DNA of 64,000 nucleotides from Carallia brachiata (lineage: Eukaryota; Streptophyta; Magnoliopsida; Malpighiales; Rhizophoraceae), in the NCBI GenBank assembly GCA_021464245.1, contig JADCRB010000106.1, forward strand, positions 896,923-960,922, read 5' to 3'. The position numbers and the translations under genes are program-made. Shown here piece after piece: positions 1 to 11,300 of this stretch. The notes under the pieces are model-generated. The model ran no database searches. It had not been told where the DNA came from and saw nothing but the letters and a program-made list of their open reading frames with translations. Position 1 is the stretch's first letter; each line of letters starts with the position of its first letter.

Positions 1-238
1 AAGAGTATTTAAACAGAGGAACAGATAAGTATATGCTAGATTGACCGCAAAAGTAATGGTAATAATGGTCTCAAAAATAATAAAATACAGTAGAAAAATA
101 TGTGTAGAGAAATATGTGTAGGATGAGGAGATAAGCATCTGCAGCAGAAAGTAAAGAAGAGTATCTAAAGAAGGAGGAGGAAGGAGGTGCTAGATTGACC
201 GGAATGCGCGGAGAAGTACAGGACGAAGAGTATAAGAT
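1..238. repeat. GATTGACCG minisatellite, partial array
   Basis: This degenerate tandem repeat is marked by gctagattgacc at about 39 and 193, with AGATAAG and GAAGAGTAT motifs between. It is one of five arrays in the window, always between the coding-like exon pair and the acidic exon. No function is evident. Confidence 0.7.
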
Positions 239-267
239 GGGGGGGGGGGGGGGGGGGCGGGGGGGGG
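239..267. repeat. Poly-G tract
   Basis: A 29-base G run with one C interruption. The only counterpart is the 23-base run at 33,155-33,177; the other three units have ordinary purine-rich sequence here. Length is probably unreliable in sequencing. Confidence 0.9.
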
Positions 268-710
268 AAGAAGAGTATATTTGAAGGAGGAGATGTTATT
301 GAAATTGGGTTGCCTAACATTTTTTATAAGTTTTATATTTTGTGAAAACGTAAAATATATATTAATTTATAAATAAATAATACATAATTTTTTTATTTTA
401 TGTAAAATTTTAATATTTATATATATATATTCTTTTATTAAATATTATTTATTTATTTTTATATATAAAATTTAAATCTTTTAAAATATTTTTTATTTTT
501 CTAACATTATTTGGCATGGTGGGTTCAAGAAAAAAAAAAAAAAAGCCTGTTATCTCGGCTAAAACCCCAATCACAACAGCCCTGTTTTACTTTGCCAGCG
601 GCTTAAATTTGCGATTCAAATTGAGATTAACTCCCCCAAGACTTCAAAAAAATATGAATGAGACACCCTTATTTTTATGATTGAGCTGTGAATCCCCAAA
701 TTCTTGAGAG
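268..710. other. AT-rich spacer
   Basis: AT-rich DNA with TA dinucleotide runs and a poly-A tract near 529-544. It ends at an AG dinucleotide used as the possible 3' splice site of the next exon. No gene or RNA is recognised. Confidence 0.6.
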
Positions 711-840
711 GTAGTTATCGGGAAAAGACATTATTGTTAGATGGTGCTGACTCAGAGGAAGAAGAACAGAGCAGGGGAAGGCGCAGAAACAGAGAGAAGC
801 CGATTCCATTATCTTTGTTGAGAAAAGCATCCGTATAAAG
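711..840 (+). pseudogene. Acidic/basic exon of an unidentified gene, empty insertion site, frameshifted
   Basis: Coding-like segment whose intact homologues read as a GADSEEEEQSRGRRRNREKP-type acidic then basic stretch, as in many nuclear proteins. It ends in AAAG|GTAAGC, a good plant 5' splice site. One base is missing near 833 (ccgtataaag against cggtattaaag), so the frame is broken here. This is an empty site for the retrotransposon found in three other units. The parent gene is not recognised. Confidence 0.45.
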
Positions 841-1625
841 GTAAGCTATAATCTCTGTTTTGTATGAGAGATTTTTCCATTTTGCTTTTTGAATACTTGG
901 CTTTTTGTCCCATGTTGTCTTGCTGAGTACTGATAATTCTGACTCATGTTAGCTTGGAAACCCTGAGATGAGAATGTAAAGGGCCCAGATAGTTTCATAA
1001 CGGAGATTAAAATGAAGGAAAATGGCTCTGAATCGAGTTTTCCCTGCTTTAGAAACTGCTGCAGCTGCTAGGTTATGGATTGTTTTGCATACTAAATGAA
1101 TAGTTTGATCAAACCTAATATATTTTATCGTCAATTTGTTTGCTGAAAAATAATTTGGCTGTGTAAAATATTTGTTGAGTAAAACTTTTGCAGGGAAAAT
1201 AAATTATTTTCCGTTGTTTGGCTGTGATACTGAAAAATTTTTCCGCTTGTTTGCTGGAATATCTGTAGCTTGTTTGACGGAATGAGGCCACAATTCCATT
1301 CCGTCAGCTGTGAACATATTCGCAGCGTTGATCACCTTACAAAGACAACCTATTGTGTGTGTGTGTGTGTGTGTGTGTATCGTCTAAAACTTGTCAAACA
1401 GTTGCTCCATTTGTCATGATGGATATACAATCTCATGTTGGCCCTTTACCTGGAAACTTTTAGAAGAGTAATTTTGCTGGCGTCTTGGTAAATGAAGCGT
1501 ACATTTGTTGAGAATAAGTCTGCCTCTGGGATAAACATGAGGCCTTGACACTTATTTGCTATTCTGCTGCAGGAACCAGGTTTTCCAAATGATATTTGTT
1601 CATAGAACGCCTCATTCTTGAGTGA
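841..1625 (+). other. Intron-like DNA after the acidic exon
   Basis: T-rich DNA starting with GTAAGC and containing a (TG)n tract at about 1,354-1,378. Several possible acceptors occur (TTTTGCAG near 1,192, CTGCTGCAG near 1,571). Splicing cannot be decided from sequence alone. Confidence 0.4.
1354..1378. repeat. (TG)n microsatellite
   Basis: TG dinucleotide run. The same site carries shorter runs in the other units (about 13,733, 27,099, 34,264 and 46,622), so length polymorphism here could help tell the copies apart. Confidence 0.9.
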
Positions 1626-1772
1626 GAACGCTTGCATTTGTCTGCTGAATATGAGATGAAGAATGGGATATTCCGGGCGAAGGATGTTGCAGATTCTTCT
1701 GATGAAAATCTGGCTACGGAGATGTCACAATTTGGTGATTCCGACCGTGAAGAAGACACATACTGCAAGTAA
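1626..1772 (+). other. Exon-like acidic ORF, identity unknown
   Basis: An open stretch follows an in-frame TGA and reads ..MKNGIFRAKDVADSSDENL.. then ..GDSDREEDTYCK. It is rich in Ser, Asp and Glu. CAAGTAAAG at its end could be a 5' splice site. The frame is kept in four of five copies while bases change, which suggests past coding. It could belong with the acidic exon upstream. No family is recognised. Confidence 0.35.
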
Positions 1773-2834
1773 AGGAATGTTTTACAGAATAGACATCAAG
1801 TTAGGAAAAAGAAATCCAAGGTTAATTTATGTCTTCTTCACCATTGCAGGCTTGATTTCTTTATCAATTGCTGAATTCATGGATTAGATTTTCATTTTGG
1901 TTTTTTTTATTTAACATGTCATAGTTATGCCTACCTCTTATGGCACCATATTGAAAGGTACCAATTGATATCTAGGAATTGAATATGAGAAAATTGGGAT
2001 CTAAACCCAAATATAGCATAGAAGCATTGTACTATGCAGATTAAGCGTCATGGGAAATGACAGTTTTACTCGGATTTTTAAACACTTGATTTGAAGCTTA
2101 AAGTAAGACTTGTCCAGGTTTTTTTGAAATGGAAATAAGACCGAGGAGCTGGAAGTGTGAGTTTAGGACAAGCTGGTAGTATTTAGAAATCGGTGAGTGG
2201 CGAAACTAGAAATATATGTAGAGTCATTGTGACTTTAGAATAGAAATTAGGACAACCTGATGCGTAAATGACTGTTTTTGAGACAAATAAAGAATTAACC
2301 AGTGTCCTGTTCAGACCGCTTTAAGCATACAGCGGCTAAACAGAGTTTGTTATGTATTCAACCATTGGATTTCCTTCTTTGTAGTGGCCATTATTTACAA
2401 ATTATTAAAGATTAAGATGCATGATGTACTTTGTTTAAGTGGAGAGTTGGTTCTTCTTTCCTTAAATACCACAAGAGAATTTCTTTTGCTTCTTGTGAAA
2501 GATTTCTTTTGCGGCATCTGAGTTTCCTTATACTTATTTTAGTATGGAAATTTTCTTGAAAAGGCCTGGAAGATCTTATATGAGAAGCCACCTCAGATAG
2601 AAATAAAAGCTGGACAATATGCCCACATGGATTTCCACAATGATAGATATATACATGGCCGTATTAATTACAAACACGGCCCATCACCAATGCACAATAC
2701 TATTAACAACTGAGAAGGAAATGCTAAGAGCAAGCACACACACACGTACACAGACACACATGTGTCTATATAAATACATATATACAACTGGAGCCATCAT
2801 GCAGCAGCTAATAGGACGCGTTGATTCTCGAAAT
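1773..2834. other. Spacer between acidic ORF and protease 3' end
   Basis: No convincing gene. It holds a possible TTGCAG acceptor near 1,850, a short open piece reading KRPWKILYEKPPQDRN-like in the better copies (disrupted here), and a (CA)n run at about 2,737-2,752 just beyond the 3' end of the minus-strand protease, where its 3' UTR would lie. Confidence 0.5.
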
Positions 2835-3946
<1,112 letters not shown>

Positions 3947-4897
3947 TGTAATTGTAAGTTTATTGAACTGAGAATGTAAAGCAGGGCACATGGATTCTGC
4001 ATTGCTTCTGGGCTTTTATACAGAAGCTTCTCCTATAATGTTCACTATGTTACAAATTAGGATATTCATTTCATGTTTGCGTGGACCAAAAATACTTTTG
4101 ATTGGGCTCCCAAAATTGTTGTGATTTTATTTGTCTCTTTATATGATATGATGACCTATGTTCTGTTATCTTGATTACTTGTGGAACTGCTTAACTGCTA
4201 AATTAATCTGTTTTGCATGTAGACAGAGGGCTTTCCCTATAGAAAAATAATAACTGTAAGTACTGCTCTTAACATGCCGTTTCGTTTGTTTTTGATGGGT
4301 ATTGTGTTGGCGAACGATCAAAGATTACAAATTGGTTGCCGTATCAGAAGCTCCTTTTGGCCCATCAGAAAAAGAGCTGTACTGAAGTTTACATAAGAAG
4401 AGCACTGTGCCAGTATTCACGTCATGCATTCATGCGTACGAAAAAGGATTTAGTTTGATTACGTAAGTACGCTCTGTGAGATAATTAAGAGGCACGTAAT
4501 CTATTTAATGATACTTAAAAGTTTGTTTGTTTTCTTTTTTTATTCTCAAATTTAATATATTTTTTACGATTCGACGATTTACATCATTACATGTTTACAA
4601 TGTGCCTTTTTTCATCATCGCCAACAATATAATTTGAAAGAATTTAAGATTTTCTTAAGTTTACTCTAAACTTCAGAGAAAGCCTAATAAAATTTTGACC
4701 TTTCATTATAATTAAATGGAACAATTAGAGATAAACAAAAAAAAATCATTAAAATGATATTTATGACATCAAGTTAATATCTTTTACTTCCACTGCCTTC
4801 CTTTTTCCTTTAAATTCAAATTGTTTTTTTTTTTTTTTTGTCTCTTTTTGCCCTTTTTGGGATTATATTCTTTTAGATCATTAAGATTTTAAATTCT

Positions 4898-4928
<31 letters not shown>

Positions 4929-5230
4929 GTAAGTGTCAAAAAAAAGAAAGAAAGAAGAGAGCTTATCTTGTGCTCGTTCTACGCCATTTATTTATCAAGT
5001 TATGCATTTGAAACAAATAAAGGTGAGTGAACAAAAAAATATTGAAAACAAAACCCATATCTTCATTTACATCATTCATTCGTAATAAATGGTCAAATAT
5101 TTTATCGTTATCCTCTCGAGTTAAGGACCTAATCGAGTAAGAAAATCCTTAATTGGCATCATAATTAAATTTTCCATTATCATGGTCGCTGCAATAATAG
5201 CACATGAGTTCGAAAATTTAGTTTTGGTTT
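3947..5230 (-). other. 5' flank of the protease copy
   Basis: Upstream DNA of the minus-strand protease. It has a TTTTATAC (TATA box on the minus strand) about 70 bases before the ATG, a TTGACC W-box-like site near 4,697, T-rich and A-rich runs, and a poly-C/poly-A tract at 4,898-4,927. No ORF is convincing. WRKY control is known for SAG12-type genes; here it is only a motif-level suggestion. Confidence 0.45.
4898..4927. repeat. Poly-C/poly-A tract
   Basis: A run of 20 C followed by about 10 A. Shorter versions lie at 18,254, 30,633 and 37,797 in the other units. Such homopolymers vary between copies and are prone to sequencing error. Confidence 0.9.
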
Positions 5231-5235
5231 ACCTG

Positions 5236-5640
5236 TGGACACGTGTTATGGGTCAGGCTGTAAAGAGTTTGGGCCAAAAAGATTACGAAGTTTAAATCCG
5301 GCCCAACCTCGGTCTAGCCCAATTTTGGCAAATTCTAGTCCATTTCGATAGGATTTTTGAGCCAACGTCACAAAGATTCCCCGTTCATCGGCTGTGCACA
5401 CTCTTTGGTTCCGAACATCTTGCGGGATTCTGGAAAACATGCTAGCCATCAGGAACCTATAAATGGAAGCACAGCATTTTTGAGCACGTTTCCAAGGCCT
5501 TCAATCAATCCAAGCTTTATCGTAGAAGCATTCGAGGCAGGCGATTGCGAGATGTTAATTAAAACTCTCGGGCCTCCATTAGCAGTAGTTACTCATAGCT
5601 GCTACTAAGAGAGATTGTCTGCAGTATTTTACCGAAAGTA
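5236..5640 (+). promoter_or_regulatory. Promoter-like block: G-box and TATA box
   Basis: A perfect CACGTG G-box lies at 5,240-5,245 and a TATAAAT at 5,458-5,464. An ATG 19-codon ORF (MLIKTLGPPLAVVTHSCY) follows about 90 bases later. The block is almost unchanged in all four units, more conserved than the flanking AT-rich DNA. It could be the promoter and leader of the plus-strand gene downstream, or distal control DNA for the divergent protease. Confidence 0.35.
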
Positions 5641-5752
5641 ATCATCACGTATTTTATATGTTTACTTTCTATTTTTCTTCTTTTACACATTGTTCTGATT
5701 TTATCATGCAATGCGGCGCGATATAAATCGTCTGATCATGTGGTTAATGTAG

Positions 5753-6196
5753 GAAATAGAACCTCGGAAAGATCTTCCTCCAGCACTTGCGGCCTCTTTA
5801 CACGCCACGGCTTCCATTCCGTCATATGATGGGCTATCCAGTATCTCATTACCTGCAGAACCTGCTGACACCCCAACCTCAGTGGGCCACGCAACGGAGA
5901 CCAATTCTTCCCAATGTATGAGAGGGATGTCTCAACATGCAAGTGGCTCCCTTGTATCACTAATGAGCCTGGGAGCACGGCAAGTTTCTCCTTCACCTTT
6001 GTACAAAACTAGGATTCCTGCGTCTGAAGATAAATCAAGTGGGTGTGAGCCATCAGGACACAATTTTAGACCGCCACCAGCTAGTTCAGTAAGCATGAAT
6101 TCTCATCATAGGCCTGCTTCAGTTGGCCACAATTCTGCTTTATTTGTTACAAGAGGCGATTTTTCTAAGCGTCAGCGTGGACAAGCAGAACAATAG
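5753..6196 (+). other. Coding-like exon, Ser/Pro-rich C-terminal product, gene unknown
   Basis: After TTAATGTAG there is an open frame of 147 codons beginning EIEPRKDLPPALAAS and ending GDFSKRQRGQAEQ then TAG. It is rich in Ser, Pro and Ala with a basic tail. The stop touches an apparent donor (TAG|GTTTTG). A second exon follows at 6,296-6,404 after TTTTATTAG; in one frame it reads NVIPLQEVTHPSGNSF and ends ALNPG, in another it would be 3' UTR. The frame is also open at 31,493-31,942 and 38,648-39,091. I recognise no family. Confidence 0.45.
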
Positions 6197-6295
6197 GTTT
6201 TGGCTATATTTAACTGTAGGTATAGCCAGAAAAATGAGTTACATAGGCATTTGGGCAATACTGTAACATATTTCTGATTTTGTTCTTTTTATTAG

Positions 6296-6404
6296 GAAGA
6301 ATGTCATTCCTCTGCAGGAAGTGACACATCCATCTGGCAACTCTTTTGTATTCCCAAAGAGGAGGCTGTGGTGGAGACAAGTCATTGCCTTAAACCCTGG
6401 ATAA
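6296..6404 (+). other. Second exon-like segment, possible C-terminus or 3' UTR exon
   Basis: Bounded by a TTTTATTAG acceptor and a TAA at 6,402-6,404. One frame gives 36 codons ending LWWRQVIALNPG. It joins in frame to the preceding exon only in the frame where that exon is not open, so the splice relationship is uncertain. Confidence 0.3.
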
Positions 6405-7004
6405 TTTTATGACGAGGGCAGCTACATATTTTGATTATTTTGTTTCCAAATTTATTTTGGATGAAATTATAACTGTTATTTTTAAAATATAAAAATAATA
6501 AATATTTTAAAAATATCAATTTTAATTTAAAAAATGACAATCTCAATTTCACTAAATACAAAATTCGACATATGAATTATCAAGATATTAACTTTTATTT
6601 TTTTATAATATCCCAAAAATTTGATGTCGGTGTTGAATGGCACTTTTTGCCAAATAACGGAAAGGATACAAAGCCGCAGCCGTACAAAAAGTGAGATGTG
6701 AAATTGACCGGATGCTTTTCTCTTTAATAAAAAACGAAAGTGTTCCTTATCTATGTTTTTGTTGCTAAAAGAAAGTCAGACCATTGTACAGTGTTAACTT
6801 TGTATTTTACTTTTTAATTAGATCAGCCAAATAATGTATGTTTATGTGTATTATTTGTTAAGAAATACAAGTAAAATTAACAAAAAAAATGAATATAAAT
6901 AAAATAAATAAATTATGTGAATTAATGTCTAAAACTTGTAAGGTACTGTCCTTAATGATTCAGTCTTTAAAGTTTATAAAAATGAATAATGACTATACCG
7001 ACTG
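6405..7004. other. AT-rich spacer
   Basis: Very AT-rich DNA, with poly-A/T and AAATAAATA runs. No gene or structured RNA is recognised. The equivalent spacers are 19,759-20,357, 32,151-32,749 and 39,300-39,894. Confidence 0.6.
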
Positions 7005-7340
7005 GATTGATCGAAAAGTCCGAATGATCTCAAAAATAGCAAAATGTAGCAGAGAAGTATGTGCAGGAAGAAGAGTATTTAAAAGAGGAAGAGATAAGTA
7101 TATGCTAGATTGACCGAAAAATAATGGTATGAATAGTCTCAAAAATAACAAAATACAGTAGAGAAATATGTGTAGGATGAGGAGATAAGTATCTGCAGCA
7201 GAAAGTGAAGAAGAGTATCTAAAGAAGGAGGAAGGAGGTGCTAGATTGACCGGAATGCAGCGGAGAAGTACCGGACGAAGAGTATAAGAAGGAGATAAGT
7301 ATGTGGAGGAAGAAGAGTATATCTGAAGAAGGAGGAGATG
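7005..7340. repeat. GATTGACCG minisatellite
   Basis: Three degenerate units start with GATTGAyCG at about 7,005, 7,108 and 7,244 (spacing about 103 and 136). Each carries CTCAAAAATA, CAGAGAAGTATGTG or related text, and GAAGAGTAT. It is purine-rich on the plus strand. Confidence 0.75.
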
Positions 7341-7765
7341 CTCCTGAGACTGAGTTGCGCAAGATTTTTTATAAATTTTTTATTTTATGAAAACGTAAGA
7401 CATATATTAATTTATAAACAAATGATATATAATTTTTTTATTTTATGTGAAATTTTAATATATATATATATATATTCTTTTATTAAGCATTACTTAACAC
7501 TTTTTTTTTCATATGAAATTTAAAATTTTTAAAATATTCTTTATTCTTTCAACATTATTTGGTGCGGTGGGTTCAAGAAAAAAAAAAAAAAAGCGTGTCA
7601 TCTCGCCTAAAACCCCAATCACAACAGCCCTGTTTTATTTTGCCAACGGCTTAAATTTACGATTCAAATTGAGATTAACACCCCCAAGACTTTAAAAAAT
7701 ATGAATGAGACACCCTCAAATTATGAATTTTATGATTGAGCTGTGAATCCCCAAATTATTGACAG
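7341..7765. other. AT-rich spacer before the acidic exon
   Basis: AT-rich DNA with a (TA)n run near 7,460 and a poly-A run near 7,580, ending in TTATTGACAG, a plausible 3' splice site. Nothing else is recognised. Confidence 0.55.
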
Positions 7766-7896
7766 GAAGTTATCGGGAAAAGACATTATTGTTAGATGGT
7801 GCTGACTCAGAGGAAGAAGAACAGAGCAGGGGAAGGCGCAGAAACAGGGAGAAGCCGATTCCATTATCTTTGTTGAGAAAAGCATCGGTATTAAAG
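7766..7896 (+). other. Acidic/basic exon interrupted at its 5' splice site by a retrotransposon
   Basis: 131-base coding-like exon between GACAG and AAAG|GTAATG. It reads SYREKTLLLDGADSEEEE then basic RGRRRNREKP and SLLRKASVLK. The original donor AAAG|GTAAGC (seen at 33,746/33,747) is split by the element. The target duplication keeps GTAA next to the exon, so a donor remains. The gene is unidentified; the charge pattern suggests a nuclear protein. Confidence 0.5.
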
Positions 7897-7900
7897 GTAA

Positions 7901-8266
7901 TGTTAGGATCCACTGGTATGGAAGGGTCCAGCCTCATATCTTGCAGTCTACAAAGCCCAAGCCCAAGCAGTAGTCCTAGTTAAATAAGATCAGTCCAAGT
8001 GAATTCGGGAAATGTTGCTGTAATTATCCTTTTGTTATTTTTGTTATTTCTGTTTGTCGTAATTATCCTTATCCTGTTTCTGTTTGTTCAATTTCAATTA
8101 TGGTAGTGCCAACTCTGATCTCTTCGAGTCACCATATAAGCTTGTAAGGAGGAAGAAGTTGGCTATGATAAAATAATGATTATTCTACCCTAAGATTTTC
8201 TCTTTTCTTTTTTCCAGTTCTTCTCCTTCTATTCTATTCCTCTCCTTCTTTCTTTTGATCCTTACA
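7901..8266 (+). repeat. 5' LTR, copy 1
   Basis: Starts TGTTAGGATCC and ends CCTTACA. It contains CATATAAG (possible TATA box, about 8,133) and a long pyrimidine run before its end. It has the 5'-type bases GGTCCAGCC and CTACAAAG. Confidence 0.93.
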
Positions 8267-8269
8267 ATC

Positions 8270-8281
8270 TGGTATCAGAGC
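8270..8281 (+). other. Primer-binding site (tRNA-iMet), copy 1
   Basis: TGGTATCAGAGC, complementary to the 3' end of plant initiator methionine tRNA, three bases after the LTR. Confidence 0.93.
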
Positions 8282-8332
8282 ACCGATCTGTCGGTACTCC
8301 GTTCCACTCTGGCAAAGAAACACTCATCAAAC

Positions 8333-11300
8333 ATGGTGGAAAATACTCGGCTCAAGACGTTTGATGATCAATCTCGCAAACATGAGCAGTAGATCCAGAT
8401 GATTTTGGAGAAACTGCAACCTCTTGAAGAGCTACAAGTCCAAATGCAAGCTATGAGTAATCTGCCGACTCAGATGCAAGCTATGGAAAAGAGTCAAGCG
8501 GAAACACAGTCCTCATTGAAGCAACTAATGGAGATGTTGGGTACTCGTGACCCACTCCAGCTTCAAGAAAGAGGTACAATGAACGACGGTCCAGCGATGC
8601 CCACTACTCGAGGAATCTTACCCACTCCCAGGATCCAGGCTCTAGAAATAGGGGATAATAATAACAATCAAGGCAATCATGGTGTTACTAAAGGGGTAGT
8701 TACAACTCCAAAACCTCCCAAGCTCAAGCTACCCGTGTTCGATGGAGACAATCCTCGTGGATGGCTAAGGAAGTGCCAACGCTACTTTCGTTACTATGGC
8801 ATCGCAGAAGCGGAATGGCTAGATACAGTGGCTATGCATGTCGATGGCTTGGCAGACACATGGTTCCAAGGATGGTTGGCGGCTAATCCTCAGGGGACGT
8901 GGAAATTGTTTGAGAGGGACCTTTTCCGACGATTTGGAGACCCAACACAGCCTGATGCAGATGAGGAATTCCATAAACTTCGTCAATCTGGTTCTGTGCG
9001 GAAGTACCACGAACAGTTTGAGGAGATTCGCTCTATGGTAGTGGCCACATATCCTACTATTCCTGATTCGTTCTTTGTTTCTAAATTTCAGTGCGGACTC
9101 AACGATGAAATCCGCCCAATTATTAAGATGCACAAGTCACTAACTCTTGAGGCCGCATATGAGTATGCATGTCTTCGAAAATTGCTGTTGAACCCTCCTG
9201 GAAGAAAGGAAAATTAAATAAAAATGCTAGTGCAGGAAATCAGGTCTCACAATTTCATTCCAAAACTTCGGCAGTCGATGGAAAGGAATCAATAAAGGAG
9301 ACTCCAAAACTTGATAAAAAGACGTGGGAAGAGGCCAAACGTGCTAGAATTTGTTTCCGGTGTGGGGATAAATACACTTTGGGCCATCAATGCCAGAAGA
9401 AACAGTTTCATTTGATAGAGGCTCAAGAGACTGAAGGTGGTGATATGGTGGCTGATGAACCGATTACAGTCGGAACTGGAAATGATACAGTCGGTGAAAT
9501 TTCCTTGAACGCCATAACTGGAAGTGCAGGGCACCGGACATTAAAGCTACTCGGTTACGTCGGTCGAAAGAAACTGGTAATTTTGATCGATTCCGGCAGC
9601 ACACACAGCTTCTTGGATACCAAGGTAGCCCGAAGTTTGCCTTGCCAGCTCAATTCCACAGCATCGATGGTTATCACAGTAGCGAATGGTGAACGACTTG
9701 CTAGTACCGAAAGGTGTTCACAGTTCACATGGAATATGCAAGGACACACCTTCTCTGTGGATTTGAGGTTGATTCCATTGGGCTCGTGTGATATTGTGTT
9801 GGGGGCTGATTGGCTTGCTGATTACAGCCCGTTGGTTTTGGACCTTAAGACAATGCGACTTTCTTTTGTTAAAGATGGCCAGCCCATTATGCTAATAGGT
9901 GTGACTGCTGACTCTAGGCCAAAACCCATTACAGAAAAGAAGATTGATGCACTATTAAAAAAGGAAAATTTCAGTACCCAAGCCCATTTGCTCACCATGG
10001 AGGTTGTTTCTACTCCAACAGAAATTCCTGTCGAGCTGCAAGCATTGATAACGGAATTCAAAGACGTTTTTGCTGAGCCCCACTCACTACCTCCTGCAAG
10101 AGATCTGGATCATCAGATTCCTCTGCTTCCTAAGCTCGGCCAATTAACGTTCGTCCTTATCGATACCCAAACTATCTCAAGACAGAAATTGAACCAAGTT
10201 CAAGAGATGCTTCATTTAGAGCTAATTCGGAATAGCTCCAGTCCCTTTGCCTCACCAGTTCTGTTGGTTAAGAAGAAAGGCGAACATGGCGATTCTGTGT
10301 TGATTATCGTCACTTGAACAACATCACCGTGAAGGACAAGTTTCCAATTCCCATCATCGATGACCTCTTGGACGAACTTCATGGCTCACAGATCTTCTCT
10401 AAGCTGGACCTCCGAGCAGGGTATCACCAGATTAGAGTCAAGGAGCCTGACATACCCAAGACGGCTTTCCGCACGCATCATGGACACTGCGAATTCCAGG
10501 TAATGCCTTTTGGGCTCACCAACGCCCCAGCCACCTTTCAATCCCTTATGAATTCTATCTTTGAATCCTTGCTGCGGAAGTATGTGCTTGTGTTTTTGAT
10601 GACATATTAATATATAGCCCGTCCATGAGTGACCATGTTGATCATCTACGGTCAGTTTTGCTACTCTTGAGGCAACATCGCTTATTTGCTAAACTCTCCA
10701 AGTGCTCATTCGGGCAATAAAAATAGAGTACCTTGGTCATGTGATTTCGGCATCCGGGGTCTCCAGATGATACAAAGGTTGAAGCAATGCGGAACTGGCT
10801 TATTCCGACGTCTGTCAAGAGCCTTAGAGGATTTTTGGGGCTCACTGGATATTACTGTAAGTTTGTGAAAGATTATGGAATTTTGAGTAAACCATTAACT
10901 GATCTTCTTAAAAAGAATAGCTTCCAATGGAGCCAGGATGCACAGGGAGCCTTTGAAAGACTTAAGGAAGCTATGTGTCGAGCTCCAGTTTTAGCCTTGC
11001 CGGATTATAGCAAACCATTTGTGGTGGAAGCGGATGCGTGCGAAGCCGGGATGGGAGCTGTTCTCATGCAAGAAGGTCATCCTTTAGCCTACCTCAGCAA
11101 GCTCTTTAATGCCAAAAACAGGGGAATGTCCATTTATGAAAAGGAATTTCTCGCTATTATCATGGCAGTTTCTAAATGGCGACACTACCTTGAGGGCGAC
11201 AGTTTATCATTAAGACGGACCACCAAAGCATTAAGCACCTCCTTCCGCAAAGGCTCCACACATATGTGCAGCAGAGAGGTATAACCAAGTTGTTGGGCTT

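Larger units (their letters stand above)
1..2387. repeat. Tandem locus unit, distal part, without retrotransposon
   Basis: This is the 3' part of a repeated locus unit: GATTGACCG minisatellite, poly-G, AT-rich block, acidic exon with an empty insertion site (840/841), intron-like DNA and an exon-like ORF. It aligns by eye nearly base for base with 32,919-35,287. I set unit limits at a conserved TGG|CCA step because two contig edges fall exactly there; the biological duplication breakpoint is unknown. Confidence 0.8.

Noticed and set aside
1776..1887. Ordinary small gene reading MFYRIDIKLGKRNPR
   Set aside because: The open frame crosses a clear GTTAAT..TTGCAG intron-like segment; too short and without homology to call a gene.
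5246..5449. 67-codon minus-strand ORF (MASMFSRIPQDV) in four units
   Set aside because: No homology is recognised; it lies opposite the promoter-like block, and identity between copies reflects recent duplication.
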